Shown here piece by piece: positions 8,205 through 17,293 of a DNA stretch of 64,000 nt (the first letter of the stretch is position 1; every line of letters begins with the position of its first letter). The DNA lies in assembly GCF_014395425.1 (NCBI RefSeq), contig NZ_CP060711.1, positions 1,860,001 to 1,924,000 of the forward strand, given 5' to 3'. The notes beneath the pieces were generated by a model that had not been told where the DNA came from, searched no databases, and saw only the letters and a program-made list of their open reading frames with translations. The stretch comes from Thermomonas brevis (GTDB lineage: Bacteria; Pseudomonadota; Gammaproteobacteria; Xanthomonadales; Xanthomonadaceae). A program made the translations under genes and the position numbers.

Positions 8205-8759
8205 ATGGCCGCGCGCGCCTTTGCCGTTCGCTGCAAGGCCGCTTTGCTGAAACCGGCCAATCCGAAGAACGCCAGCTGGCGTTTCCTGCGCCTGCCGCAG
8301 GCGGCCAGCGCGAAGCTGCCATCCCGCGGGATGGTCGGCGTGGACGGCACGCTCGACGGCCACGCCTTCACCGCGATGCTGGAGCCCGACGGCGAAGGCG
8401 GCCACTGGCTGAAGGTGCCGCGCGCGCTGCGGGAAGCGGCGGGCGTCGAGGCCGGCGACTCGGTGATGCTGGAACTCGCGCCGGCGGCCAAGGAGCCTGA
8501 GCCCGTCGTGCCGCCCGACCTGCGCAAGGCGCTGGCCGATGCGCCCGCCGCGCTGGCGCAGTGGAAGGCGATCACGCCGGCGGCGCGGCGCGATTTCATC
8601 AAGTGGCTGGGCACGGCGAAGCAGGCCGACACCCGCGCGCGCCGCATCCGCAACGCCTGCGACATGCTGGCCGCCGGCAAGCGCCGGATCTGCTGTTTCG
8701 ACCGGTCCGGCATCTACGGCAAGGGCATCTGCGCGCCGGACGCCGCGTCGGAGGAGTAG
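8205..8759 (+). CDS. DUF1905 plus YdeI/OmpD-associated family protein
   Basis: A 184-residue soluble protein in two parts. Residues 1-100 resemble DUF1905, a small beta-barrel ('SRGMVGVDGTLDGHAFTAML...VPRALREAAGV..GD'). Residues 105-165 are the YdeI helical module ('DLRKALADAPAALAQWKAI', 'ARRDFIKWLGTAKQADTRARRI', 'DMLAAGKR'), linked to bacteriocin/peptide protection in some reports, though the mechanism is unclear. A C-terminal extension 'CCFDRSGIYGKGIC' carries three cysteines and is not part of the usual module. It lies 7 bases after the DUF2789 gene and 31 before the AidB-like gene. Confidence 0.75.
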   Translation: MAARAFAVRCKAALLKPANPKNASWRFLRLPQAASAKLPSRGMVGVDGTLDGHAFTAMLEPDGEGGHWLKVPRALREAAGVEAGDSVMLELAPAAKEPEPVVPPDLRKALADAPAALAQWKAITPAARRDFIKWLGTAKQADTRARRIRNACDMLAAGKRRICCFDRSGIYGKGICAPDAASEE

Positions 8760-8790
8760 CCTCGCAGCCAACGCACAGCGAGGCAGTCCG

Positions 8791-10440
8791 ATGCAGGCGC
8801 CGTTCGCCACCCACGCCGTCGACAACCAGCCGCCGCCGCCCGGCCCGTTCGACCTGTGGGCGGATGACCCCGGCCTGCGCGAAGCGGTGGCGCGCGAAGG
8901 CGGCGACGGATTTTCCGCGCGCCTCGCGACCTACGGCGCATTGGCCGGCGGCGAACTGCTGCGCCTGGCCGACGACGCGCACCGCGACCGCCCGCGCCTG
9001 AAGACGCACGATGCCTACGGCCGCCGCCTCGATCGCGTCGAGTTCAACGCCGCCTGGCACGCGGTGATGGACGCGGCGATTTCACACGGCGTGGCCGGCC
9101 TGTCGTGGGCGCACTCACTGTCCGGGGCGCAGCCGCTGCCCGGCGCGCACGTCGCGCGCGCGGCGCTGAGCTACCTGCACTACCAGGCCGAACCCGGCAG
9201 CAGCTGTCCGCTGACCATGACCCACGCGGCGGCGCCGGTGCTGCGGCAGGCGCCGGCGTTGCGCGAATGGGCGGACAAGGCCTGCGCGTTCGACTACGAC
9301 GGCCGCGACGTGCCGATGGCGCACAAGCGCGGCGTCACCCTCGGCATGGGGATGACCGAGAAGCAGGGCGGCAGCGACGTGCGCGCCAACACCACCCGCG
9401 CCACGCCGCTGGCGGCGGACGGCGAATATGCGCTGGTCGGGCACAAATGGTTTTTCTCCGCGCCGATGTCCGACGCCTTCCTCGTGCTGGCGCAGGCACC
9501 CGGCGGCTTGAGCTGTTTCCTGCTGCCGCGCTGGCGGCCCGATGGCGACAAGAACGCGCTGCGGCTGATGCGGCTGAAGGACAAGCTGGGCGACTGGTCG
9601 AACGCGTCGAGCGAGGTCGAGTTCGAGGGCGCCTGGGCGCACCGCATCGGCGAGGAAGGCCGCGGCGTCGCCACCATCCTGCAGATGGTGATGCTGACCC
9701 GGCTGGACTGCATGCTCGGCTCGGCTGGGCTGATGCGGATGGCGCTGCGGCAGGCGCTGCACCACGCGCGCCATCGCAGCGCGTTCGGCAGGCACCTGAT
9801 CGAGCAGCCGCTGATGCGCAGTGTGCTGGTCGATCTCGCATTGGAGTCGGAAGCCGCCACCGCGCTGGCGCTGCGCGTGGCCGGCGCGGTGGACCGCGCG
9901 CCGCACGATCCGCGGGACGCGGCGCTGGCGCGGATCGCCACCGCCATCGGCAAGTACTGGATCTGCAAGCGCGCGCCGGGCTTCGTCAACGAGGCGCAGG
10001 AATGCCTGGGCGGCATCGGCTACATCGAGGAGACGCTGCTGCCGCGCCTGTACCGGCAGGCGCCGCTCAATTCGATCTGGGAAGGCTGCGGCAACATCCA
10101 GTGCCTGGACGTGCTGCGCGCGCTGGCGCGCGAGCCGGAAACGGGCGACGCGCTGCGCGCCGAGTGGCAGGCCGCGGCCGGCATCAATGCGCAGTTCGAC
10201 GCGGCGCTGCGGGTGGGCCTCGCGATGCTGGATGCGGGCGCGGACGAAGCCGGCGCGCGCGCCTTCGTCGAACGGCTGGCGCTGCTGCTGCAAGGCGCGA
10301 CCCTGCTGCGCGCGCGCCATCCGCTGGCGCATGACTGGTGCGCGGCGCGGCTGGGCGAAGCGCGTGCGGCCACCTACGGCGGCCTGCCGGCGGGCATCGA
10401 CGCCGATGCCGCTCTCGCCCGCGTCGCCGCCTCCGCCTGA
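8791..10440 (+). CDS. aidB: AidB-like acyl-CoA dehydrogenase family protein
   Basis: A 549-residue flavoprotein close in length to E. coli AidB (541). The flavin/substrate region 'GMGMTEKQGGSDVRANTT' (around residues 185-202), 'GHKWFFSAPMSDAFLVLA' and 'GEEGRGVATILQMVMLTRLDC' are AidB signatures. The C-terminal helical part 'ECLGGIGYIEETLLPRLYRQAPLNSIWEG' is also diagnostic. AidB belongs to the adaptive response to alkylation: it binds DNA and may inactivate alkylating agents rather than oxidise fatty acyl-CoA. There is no Ada or AlkB gene beside it. It could instead serve isovaleryl-CoA-type chemistry, but the motif match favours AidB. Confidence 0.85.
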   Translation: MQAPFATHAVDNQPPPPGPFDLWADDPGLREAVAREGGDGFSARLATYGALAGGELLRLADDAHRDRPRLKTHDAYGRRLDRVEFNAAWHAVMDAAISHGVAGLSWAHSLSGAQPLPGAHVARAALSYLHYQAEPGSSCPLTMTHAAAPVLRQAPALREWADKACAFDYDGRDVPMAHKRGVTLGMGMTEKQGGSDVRANTTRATPLAADGEYALVGHKWFFSAPMSDAFLVLAQAPGGLSCFLLPRWRPDGDKNALRLMRLKDKLGDWSNASSEVEFEGAWAHRIGEEGRGVATILQMVMLTRLDCMLGSAGLMRMALRQALHHARHRSAFGRHLIEQPLMRSVLVDLALESEAATALALRVAGAVDRAPHDPRDAALARIATAIGKYWICKRAPGFVNEAQECLGGIGYIEETLLPRLYRQAPLNSIWEGCGNIQCLDVLRALAREPETGDALRAEWQAAAGINAQFDAALRVGLAMLDAGADEAGARAFVERLALLLQGATLLRARHPLAHDWCAARLGEARAATYGGLPAGIDADAALARVAASA

Positions 10441-10532
10441 ATCCGCGTTCGCCGGCATGACCTCCGGCCGTCGCGCCGTGGGCCGCGTCGCATACGCTTC
10501 CACTTCCAAGCCATCCCGGAAAGGAGTTCCCC

Positions 10533-11546
10533 ATGAGCCAGTGGTATCTGCACGATCCGTCCGCCAACCGCCGCCTCGGCCCGATGGACGCGGACGCCGC
10601 GCGCGCCGAGGCCGCGCGCAATCCGTCGCTGCTGGCGTGGAAGGAAGGCATGGGCGACTGGCTGCCGGCGCACAACATCGCCGAACTGGTGGACGGCGTG
10701 CCGGGCGACCCCGCCGGCGGCCCGCCGCCGCCGCCGCGCAATGGCGGCAAGGGCCGCAGCGACGAGATCGACTTCCGCATCCACGGGCAGGAGATGCAGT
10801 TCGTCGAGATCGAGCTCGATCCGGGCGAATCCGCCATCGCCGAGGCCGGCGCGCTGATGTTCAAGGACGCCGCGGTGCAGATGGACACCGTGTTCGGCGA
10901 TGGCACCCAGGGCGGCGGCTTCATGGACAAGCTGTTCTCCGCCGGCAAGCGCGTCATCACCGGCGAGAGCCTGTTCACCACGCTCTACACGCACGCCGGC
11001 AGCGGCAAGGCCAAGGTCGCGTTCGCCGCGCCGTATCCGGGCACGGTGATGGCGATGAAGCTGGACGAGCACGGCGGCCGCATCATCTGCCAGAAGGACA
11101 GCTTCCTGGCCGGCGCGCGCGGCGTGCAGGTGGGCATCCACTTCCAGAAGAAGATCCTCACCGGCCTGTTCGGCGGCGAGGGCTTCATCATGCAGAAGCT
11201 CGAAGGCGACGGCTGGGTGTTCATCCACGCCGGCGGCTGCGTGGTCGAGCGCGAACTCGCCGCGGGCGAGCGCATCGACGTGGACACCGGCTGCGTGGTC
11301 GGCTTCCACGCCAGCGTGAACATGGACGTGCGCCCGGTCGCCGGCCTCAAGAGTATGTTCTTCGGCGGCGAAGGCGTGTTCCTGGCGACGCTGACCGGCC
11401 CCGGCAAGGTATGGCTGCAGTCGCTGCCGTTCTCGCGCCTGGCCGGCCGCATGCTGGCCGCCGCGCCGCAGAACGGCGGTTCGCGCGGCGAGGGCTCGGT
11501 GCTGGGCGGGATCGGCCGCATCCTCGACGGCGACAATTCGTTCTGA
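10533..11546 (+). CDS. GYF_2 - AIM24 (TIGR00266) family protein
   Basis: A 337-residue soluble protein. Residues 1-55 ('WYLHDPSANRRLGPMD...LLAWKEGMGDWLPA') form a GYF_2 domain, a small peptide-recognition module. Residues 80-335 are the AIM24/TIGR00266 beta-helix domain ('IELDPGESAIAEAGALMFKD', 'GGEGFIMQKLEGDGWVFIHAGG', 'FFGGEGVFLATLTGPGKVWLQSLPF'). The bacterial family has no proven function; mitochondrial AIM24 affects cristae. A run of prolines and glycines (residues 60-75) links the domains. AAGGAG at 10519-10524 supports the start. The GH63-type gene starts 1 base after its stop. Confidence 0.88.
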   Translation: MSQWYLHDPSANRRLGPMDADAARAEAARNPSLLAWKEGMGDWLPAHNIAELVDGVPGDPAGGPPPPPRNGGKGRSDEIDFRIHGQEMQFVEIELDPGESAIAEAGALMFKDAAVQMDTVFGDGTQGGGFMDKLFSAGKRVITGESLFTTLYTHAGSGKAKVAFAAPYPGTVMAMKLDEHGGRIICQKDSFLAGARGVQVGIHFQKKILTGLFGGEGFIMQKLEGDGWVFIHAGGCVVERELAAGERIDVDTGCVVGFHASVNMDVRPVAGLKSMFFGGEGVFLATLTGPGKVWLQSLPFSRLAGRMLAAAPQNGGSRGEGSVLGGIGRILDGDNSF

Positions 11547-11547
11547 C

Positions 11548-13530
11548 ATGGCGCCGACGCCCGTTCGCCTGCGCCTGCTGCTGGCCGGCGCGCTGGTCCT
11601 TGCCGGGCCGTTCGCGTCGGCGGCGCAGCCGGTCGATCCCTACGCCGACGTGCTGGATCTGCGCGGCACGCCGGCGAAGGCCGGCGACCGCGGCTTCAAC
11701 ATCTTCTTCGACGCGGGCGCGTGGCACGGCTACAGCCTGCCCGCCGTGGGCGATGCCGGCAGCGGGTTTTCCGGCCCGTTCGTGCACAGCGTCGGGCCCG
11801 GCCGCTGGGCCGGCCGACGCTTCGCGCGGGTGGTGCTGAAGGACGCCGGCGGCGGCGATGCGATCATGCTGCGGGAAGTCGCCAGCCGCGCCGCGCCGGG
11901 TTATCTGGAGCGGCGCTTCGAGGGCGACGGCCTCGCGCTGCGGCAGACCCTGTTCTTCGCTGACGCGCGCCGCGCGCTGGTGCGGATCGAACTCGTGGCC
12001 GACGCCGCGCGCACGCTCGCCGTGGCGGTGGAAGGCGAGCCGATACTGGCCGACGGCGACCGCCTCGCACCGGATTCCGGCGCATGGGTGCAGACCTTCG
12101 CCGATTCGCGCGAAAGGTTGCGCACGCGCCTGCAAGGCGACGCCGGCGATCTGCGCGCCACGCGGGATGCGCGCGGCTATCGCTTCGCTGCCGACGCGCC
12201 GCTGCGCCTGCAGGCCGGGCAGCCGCTGACGCTGGTGCTGGAGCAGGCGCTGCTGCCCGCTGCGCAAGCCGCGCCTGCGGATGTCGATGCGGACGCGGCA
12301 TGGCAAGCGAACCGCGCGCGCTGGGACGGCTACTTGCGCGCGGTCGCCTCCGCCCACGTCGATGGCGTGCCGGACGAAACCGCGCGCCGGATCGCGGTGA
12401 AGGCGGTCGAAACCCTGATCGGCAACTGGCGTTCCGCGCGCGGCGACCTGCGCCACGACGGCGTCATCCCCTCGTATTCGGCCGACTACTTCAACGGCTT
12501 CTGGGCCTGGGATTCGTGGAAGCATGCGGCCGCGCTGGCCCACGTCGCGCCGGATCTCGCGCGCGACCAGATGCGCGCGATGTTCGATTTCCAGTCCGCC
12601 AACGGCATGGTCGCCGACAGCGTCTATCTCGACGCGAAGGAGAACAACTGGCGCAACACCAAGCCGCCGCTGGCGGCCTGGGCCACGCTGGAAATCCACC
12701 GCGCCACCGGCGATGCGGCCTTCGTCGCCGAGCTGTACGACAAGCTGGTGCGCTACCACCGCTGGTGGTTCGCCGAGCGCGACCACGACCGCAACGGGCT
12801 GGCCGAGTTCGGCGCCACCGACGGCACCCGCATCGCCGCCGCCTGGGAAAGCGGGATGGACAACGCGGTGCGCTTCGACGGTGCGAAGATGCTGGCGAAC
12901 GGCAAGGGTGCGTGGTCGCTGGATCAGGAGTCGGTCGATCTCAACGCCTACCTCTACCGCGAGAAGCTGGACCTGGCCGAACTGGCCGACGTGCTCGGCA
13001 AGCGCGACGAGGCGGCGGCGTGGCGGCGCGACGCGGAGGCGATGAAGGCGCGCATCGGCAATCGCTTCTTCGACGCCGCTGCCGGCTGGTTCTTCGATGC
13101 GCGCCTCGGCTCGGGCGAACACGTCCGCGTGTTCGGCAGCGAGGGCTGGACGCCGCTGTGGGCCGGCATCGCCAGCGAGGTGGAGGCGCGCGGCGTGATC
13201 GCCACGATGCTCGACCCGAAGCGCTTCGCCACGCCGATGCCGCTGCCGACCCTGGCCGCCGACGATCCGCGCTTCTCGCCGGTCAAGGGCTACTGGCGCG
13301 GGCCGCTGTGGCTGGACCAGGCGCGCTTCGGCGTGGAGGCGCTGCGCCGCTACGGCCATGCGGCCGACGCCGACGCGCTGACCGCGCGGCTGCTGTTGCA
13401 GGCGGACGGGCTGGACGCGCAGGCGCCGATGTACGAGAACTACGACCCGACCACCGGCAAGGGTTATCAGGCGCGCAACTTCAGCTGGTCGGCGGCGAGC
13501 TACCTCTGGCTGCTCGGCATCGGCCGGTAA
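11548..13530 (+). CDS. Exported GH63-type glycoside hydrolase (YgjK-like)
   Basis: A 660-residue protein with a signal peptide (residues 1-26), an N-terminal beta-sandwich region (30-230) and a C-terminal (alpha/alpha)6 barrel. 'GFWAWDSWKHAAAL' near residue 320 carries the aspartate expected for the general acid of GH63, and 'KGYWRGPLWLDQARFG' and 'YDPTTGKGYQARNFSWSAASY' near the end hold the second acidic position region. E. coli YgjK, the closest described type, cleaves alpha-glucosides such as kojibiose/nigerose. Substrate unproven; a trehalase-like (GH37) activity is an alternative. It lies 1 base after the AIM24-like gene. Confidence 0.8.
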   Translation: MAPTPVRLRLLLAGALVLAGPFASAAQPVDPYADVLDLRGTPAKAGDRGFNIFFDAGAWHGYSLPAVGDAGSGFSGPFVHSVGPGRWAGRRFARVVLKDAGGGDAIMLREVASRAAPGYLERRFEGDGLALRQTLFFADARRALVRIELVADAARTLAVAVEGEPILADGDRLAPDSGAWVQTFADSRERLRTRLQGDAGDLRATRDARGYRFAADAPLRLQAGQPLTLVLEQALLPAAQAAPADVDADAAWQANRARWDGYLRAVASAHVDGVPDETARRIAVKAVETLIGNWRSARGDLRHDGVIPSYSADYFNGFWAWDSWKHAAALAHVAPDLARDQMRAMFDFQSANGMVADSVYLDAKENNWRNTKPPLAAWATLEIHRATGDAAFVAELYDKLVRYHRWWFAERDHDRNGLAEFGATDGTRIAAAWESGMDNAVRFDGAKMLANGKGAWSLDQESVDLNAYLYREKLDLAELADVLGKRDEAAAWRRDAEAMKARIGNRFFDAAAGWFFDARLGSGEHVRVFGSEGWTPLWAGIASEVEARGVIATMLDPKRFATPMPLPTLAADDPRFSPVKGYWRGPLWLDQARFGVEALRRYGHAADADALTARLLLQADGLDAQAPMYENYDPTTGKGYQARNFSWSAASYLWLLGIGR

Positions 13531-13652
13531 CGGGCGCGGCGGACGGTTTCGTCGCCGCATTCCCGGCTTCGTCGCAAACCGCTTGCGCAGGCGGGGGCGC
13601 CATTGCGACGGTAACGGCGCTGCCGATGCAGCGCGAACGACGGAGCCGCGCC

Positions 13653-13880
13653 ATGAAAACCCTGACCGCCCTGCTGCTGTGGTGCCTGCTGCTGGTGCTG
13701 TGCTGGCCGCTGGCCCTGCTCGCGCTGGTGCTGTGGCCGGTGGCGTGGCTGCTGTCGCTGCCGTTCCGGCTGGTCGGCATCACCTTCTCGGCGCTGTTCG
13801 CCTTCCTGCGCGCGCTGCTGATGCTGCCGGCGCGGCTGCTGGGCGGCGGGGCGCCGAAGCCGGCGTCGCAGGCGGCCTGA
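13653..13880 (+). CDS. Small hydrophobic membrane protein
   Basis: A 75-residue protein that is almost entirely hydrophobic up to residue 65: a first segment of leucine, cysteine and tryptophan (residues 4-32) and a second (38-60, 'RLVGITFSALFAFLRALLMLPARLLGG'), so probably two membrane passes. It has CGGAG as ribosome binding site at 13641-13645. I do not recognise the family. It stands alone between the glycosidase and a convergent lipoprotein gene. Confidence 0.6.
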   Translation: MKTLTALLLWCLLLVLCWPLALLALVLWPVAWLLSLPFRLVGITFSALFAFLRALLMLPARLLGGGAPKPASQAA

Positions 13881-13991
13881 TTCGAGTTCGCAGCGCGCGT
13901 CGTCGGCCCGTTGAAGCCATCGGGCCGGCGGCGCGCGTTGCCGTTTGTGCGGCCGTGGAGCGTTGCCGCCAGGCCGCGCGATCGCGGCGGA

Positions 13992-14420
13992 TCAGCGCGC
14001 CGCCCGCCGCATCCGCGAGAAGGGATAGCCGTTGCAGCCGGTCTTCGGCGTATCGCGCCTGGCGATGCGCGTGCTTTCGGCGTTCGCCTGCGTCTTCGCC
14101 GCGTAGGCGCTCAGGCAGAACGCCCATGCGTAGGGCGGCATGCCGGGCAGCGCCATCCAGTCGATGCGCGTCCACAGGCCGGGATCGGCCGCGTTGGCGG
14201 CGTCGTTGCGCGCGATCAGGTACTGCCCGCGCGCGTCCCAGCGTACGACGCGGTAGCGCGTGTCCGGCAGCTGCCGCCACTCTTCGGCCGTGATGCGGTG
14301 GGCGATGCCGTAGTCGTCGACGAAATCGCCCAGCACCAGCGCGGGCGGCGCGCCCGCGTGCAGCGAACAGCCGGACAGGAACAGCAGCGCGGCCAGCAGC
14401 GGAAGGCGATGCGGAGTCAT
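13992..14420 (-). CDS. Putative lipoprotein, function unknown
   Basis: A 142-residue protein with a lipoprotein signal peptide: hydrophobic residues 7-15 and a lipobox 'LSGC' with Cys18. The mature part is small, rich in Trp/Tyr/Asp ('DTRYRVVRWDARGQYLIARND', 'GLWTRIDWMAL'), and ends in a basic tail. The features suggest a beta-sandwich or lipocalin-like fold, but I do not recognise a family. I chose the ATG at 14420 because it directly precedes the signal peptide; the frame stays open upstream without homology. It is divergent from folE. Confidence 0.65.
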   Translation of the reverse strand: MTPHRLPLLAALLFLSGCSLHAGAPPALVLGDFVDDYGIAHRITAEEWRQLPDTRYRVVRWDARGQYLIARNDAANAADPGLWTRIDWMALPGMPPYAWAFCLSAYAAKTQANAESTRIARRDTPKTGCNGYPFSRMRRAAR

Positions 14421-14529
14421 GCCGGCATGAAAGCACGGATGCCGCCCGCCGGACGATGCGCCGCCGCATCGCCCGATACGGCCGCGCCGCCGCGCTACCA
14501 TACCCGCCCCCGTTTCGCCCGGAGCCGCC

Positions 14530-15138
14530 ATGTCCGACCACCGTCCCGACGACGTGCGCCACGACGTCACCCGCCAGCAGGCCGAGGACGCGGTGCGCAC
14601 GCTGCTGAAGTGGGCCGGCGACGATCCGGCGCGCGAGGGCCTGCTGGACACGCCCAAGCGCGTCGCCAAGGCCTACGAGGACTGGTTCAGCGGCTACGCG
14701 CTGGACCCGGACGACTACATGGCCCGCACCTTCGAGGAGGTCTGCGGCTACGACGAGATGATCGTGCTGCGCGACATCGAGTACGAAAGCCATTGCGAGC
14801 ACCACATGGCGCCGATCATCGGCAAGGTGCACGTCGGCTACCTGCCGGACGGCAAGGTGGTGGGCATCAGCAAGCTGGCGCGGGTGGTCGAGGCCTATGC
14901 GCGCCGCTTCCAGGTGCAGGAGAAGATGACCGCGCAGATCGCCGGCTGCATCCAGCGCGCGCTGCAGCCGCGCGGCGTCGGCGTGGTGGTGGTGGGCGCG
15001 CACGAGTGCATGACCACGCGCGGCATCCATAAGCGCGGGGTGAGCATGGTGACCTCGAAGATGCTGGGCAGCTTCCGCGAGGACGCGCGCACCCGCGCCG
15101 AGTTCCTGCGCTTCATCGAGGTCGGCCCGGGGCGCTGA
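14530..15138 (+). CDS. folE: GTP cyclohydrolase I
   Basis: A 202-residue enzyme converting GTP to 7,8-dihydroneopterin triphosphate, the first step of folate/tetrahydropterin synthesis. Zinc ligands are visible: C89 and H91/H92 in '[18 protein letters not shown]' and C160 in 'HECMTTRGI'. '[20 protein letters not shown]' is the family signature near residue 115. Length fits the usual 190-220. The start has CGGAG at 14519-14523. No other folate gene is nearby, and I see no riboswitch or zinc-uptake operator in the short upstream region. Confidence 0.96.
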   Translation: MSDHRPDDVRHDVTRQQAEDAVRTLLKWAGDDPAREGLLDTPKRVAKAYEDWFSGYALDPDDYMARTFEEVCGYDEMIVLRDIEYESHCEHHMAPIIGKVHVGYLPDGKVVGISKLARVVEAYARRFQVQEKMTAQIAGCIQRALQPRGVGVVVVGAHECMTTRGIHKRGVSMVTSKMLGSFREDARTRAEFLRFIEVGPGR

Positions 15139-15204
15139 AATCGGGGCTTGTTGCCTTGATTTGATCCGGGTAATATTCGCCTCCCGCTTCCGGAGGTTCC
15201 GCCC

Positions 15205-15795
15205 GTGTCCAGCCCGTCCCTGCGTTGCACCGCGTTTTCCGGCAGCTACCGGATCGCCAGCGGCGAACTGCGTCACGTGGCGCTGAAGGCCAAGCAGGCG
15301 TTCGACGGCCATCCGGACCGCCCGGTGCTGGTGTTCGACGACGCCGATGCGCGCACGCTGGAGCTGCCGCTGGAGCTGCCGGCCGCCGACCTGCTGGCCT
15401 GGCTGTCCCGTCCGCAGCTGGGCGAGACCGGCGCCGAGCCGGAGCGCCCGCGCCGGCCCGGCCGGCCGAAGCTGGGCGTGGTGGCGCGCGAGGTGACCCT
15501 GCTGCCGCGCCACTGGGACTGGCTGGCGGCGCAGCCGGGCGGGGCGTCGGTGGCGCTGCGCCGGCTGGTGGACGATGCGCGCAAGGTGTCGGCCGGCGAC
15601 GACCGCCGCCGCGCCGCGCAGGAAGCCGCCTACCGCTTCATGCAGGCGATGGCCGGCAACGAGGCGGGCTTCGAGGACGCCGCGCGGGCGCTGTTCGCCG
15701 GCGATTTCGGCGGCTTCGAGGAAAAGATCCAGCACTGGCCGGACGACGTGCGCGATCATGCTGCGCTGCTGGCGGCGGACGCGTTCATCGCCTGA
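15205..15795 (+). CDS. DUF2239 family protein
   Basis: A 196-residue soluble protein matching DUF2239: an N-terminal 'CTAFSGSYRIASGELRHVALKAKQAF' strand region, a basic linker 'RPRRPGRPKLGVVAREVTLLPRHWDWLAAQPGGASVALRRLVDDARK' (residues 85-130), and a helical C-terminus. The middle, with its arginine-rich stretch and short helices, resembles a ribbon-helix-helix-like DNA-binding region, so a regulatory role is conceivable. It uses GTG as start, supported by CGGAGG at 15191-15196 eight bases upstream. A palindromic repeat follows directly. Confidence 0.8.
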   Translation: MSSPSLRCTAFSGSYRIASGELRHVALKAKQAFDGHPDRPVLVFDDADARTLELPLELPAADLLAWLSRPQLGETGAEPERPRRPGRPKLGVVAREVTLLPRHWDWLAAQPGGASVALRRLVDDARKVSAGDDRRRAAQEAAYRFMQAMAGNEAGFEDAARALFAGDFGGFEEKIQHWPDDVRDHAALLAADAFIA

Positions 15796-15801
15796 GCAAT
15801 T

Positions 15802-15927
15802 CCTTCTCCCCGCTGCGCGGGGAGAAGGTGCCCGAAGGGCGGATGAGGGGTGCTTTCGGCGATACCAAGTCAAGAGCACCCCTCACCCGCCTTCGGCACC
15901 CTCTCCCCATCGCAGATGGGGAGAGGG
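15802..15927. repeat. Intergenic palindromic repeat (CTCTCCCC type)
   Basis: Two long arms (15802-15854 and 15875-15927) are imperfect inverted copies: CCTTCTCCCCGCTGCGCGGG... against its complement ...GATGGGGAGAGGG, each with its own internal hairpin, and both carrying GTGCCCGAAGG / CCTTCGGCAC. This is a widespread intergenic repeat of xanthomonads and other GC-rich proteobacteria. It sits between DUF2239 and the MFS gene and probably folds in RNA. Confidence 0.75.
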
Positions 15928-15954
15928 AACACCGAAACTTCCAAGGATTTCCGC

Positions 15955-17226
15955 TTGAACGCACTTTCCACTTCCGGCGCGCGCAAGGCCGCGCTCGCCT
16001 TCATCTTCGTCACCGTGCTGATCGACGTGATCGCGTTCGGCGTGATCATCCCGGTGCTGCCGCACCTGGTGCAGGAAATGGTGGGCGGCGACCTGTCGGT
16101 GGCGGCCTACTGGACCGGCGTGTTCGCGTTCGCGTTCTCGGTGGTGCAGTTCTTCTGCACGCCGATCCAGGGCGCGCTGTCCGACCGCTTCGGCCGCCGC
16201 CCGGTGATCCTGCTGTCCTGCCTCGGGCTGGGCGCGGACTTCGTGTTCATGGCGCTGGCGCCCACGCTGGCCTGGCTGTTCGTGGGCCGGCTGCTGTCGG
16301 CGGCCACCTCGGCCAGCTTTTCCACCGCCAACGCCTACATCGCCGACGTGGTGCCGGCCGACCAGCGCGCGAAAAGCTTCGGCATGATCGGCGCGGCGTT
16401 CGGGCTGGGCTTCATCGTCGGCCCGCTGATCGGCGGCGTGCTGGGCGACGTCGACCATCGCCTGCCGTTCTGGTTCGCCGCCGGGCTGGCCCTGCTCAAC
16501 TTCCTCTACGGCCTGTTCGTGCTGCCGGAATCGCTGCCGCGCGAGCGCCGTTCGCCGCGCTTCGACTGGAAGCACGCGCGGCCGATGGGCGGGGTGAAGA
16601 TGCTGCTGGAATACCCGCGCATCTGGGGGCTGGTGGCGGTGGTGTTCGTCGCCAACTTCGCCCACTACGTCTATCCGAGCACCTTCGTGCTGTTCGCCGA
16701 CGCCGCCTTCGGCTGGAAGGAGAAGCAGGCCGGCTACGTGCTGGCGGCGGTCGGCGTGCTCAGCGTGATCGTCAACGTGGCGCTGGTGGGGCGGCTGGTG
16801 AAGGCGCTGGGCGAGCGCCGCGCGCTGCTGCTGGGGCTGGCCTGCGGCACCGTCGGCTTCGTGATGTACGGGCTGGCGGGCGCCGGCTGGATGTTCCTGC
16901 TCGGGCTGCCGGTCAGCGCGCTGTGGGCGATCGCCGCGCCGGCGACGATGGCGCTGATCACCCGGCAGGTGCCGGCCGACGTGCAGGGCCGCATCCAGGG
17001 GTCGCTGGGCAGCCTGGTGTCGCTGGCGGGGATCGTGGCGCCGGGGCTGTTCGCGGGCGCGTTCGGCTTCTTCATCGGGCCGCACGCGCCGGTGCGGCTG
17101 CCGGGCGTGGCGTTCCTGATCGCGGCGCTGCTGCTCGCCGTCGCCGCGCTGGTCGCCTGGCGCTTCACCGATGCCGCGCACCTGCCGGCATCGGCGCAGG
17201 GCGATGCGGAGGCGGTGGCCGACTGA
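15955..17226 (+). CDS. TetA-like MFS transporter
   Basis: A 423-residue protein with 12 hydrophobic helices. The loop 2-3 motif 'GALSDRFGRRPVILLS' (about residues 72-88) is the MFS motif A, and 'GMIGAAFGLGFIVGPLIGG' in helix 5 is the drug/H+ antiporter motif C, as in the TetA/DHA1 group. It likely exports a small drug or metabolite with proton antiport. I start at TTG 15955 with AAGGA at 15943-15947, since the family begins about 10 residues before helix 1 and the frame further upstream runs through the palindromic repeat. A tetracycline substrate is not implied. Confidence 0.85.
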   Translation: MNALSTSGARKAALAFIFVTVLIDVIAFGVIIPVLPHLVQEMVGGDLSVAAYWTGVFAFAFSVVQFFCTPIQGALSDRFGRRPVILLSCLGLGADFVFMALAPTLAWLFVGRLLSAATSASFSTANAYIADVVPADQRAKSFGMIGAAFGLGFIVGPLIGGVLGDVDHRLPFWFAAGLALLNFLYGLFVLPESLPRERRSPRFDWKHARPMGGVKMLLEYPRIWGLVAVVFVANFAHYVYPSTFVLFADAAFGWKEKQAGYVLAAVGVLSVIVNVALVGRLVKALGERRALLLGLACGTVGFVMYGLAGAGWMFLLGLPVSALWAIAAPATMALITRQVPADVQGRIQGSLGSLVSLAGIVAPGLFAGAFGFFIGPHAPVRLPGVAFLIAALLLAVAALVAWRFTDAAHLPASAQGDAEAVAD

Positions 17227-17293
17227 ACCATCGGCACGGGCGGGCGCGGCGCCGATGCGGTATCAAGGGCACAACGCCCACCGGAGACCGTCC

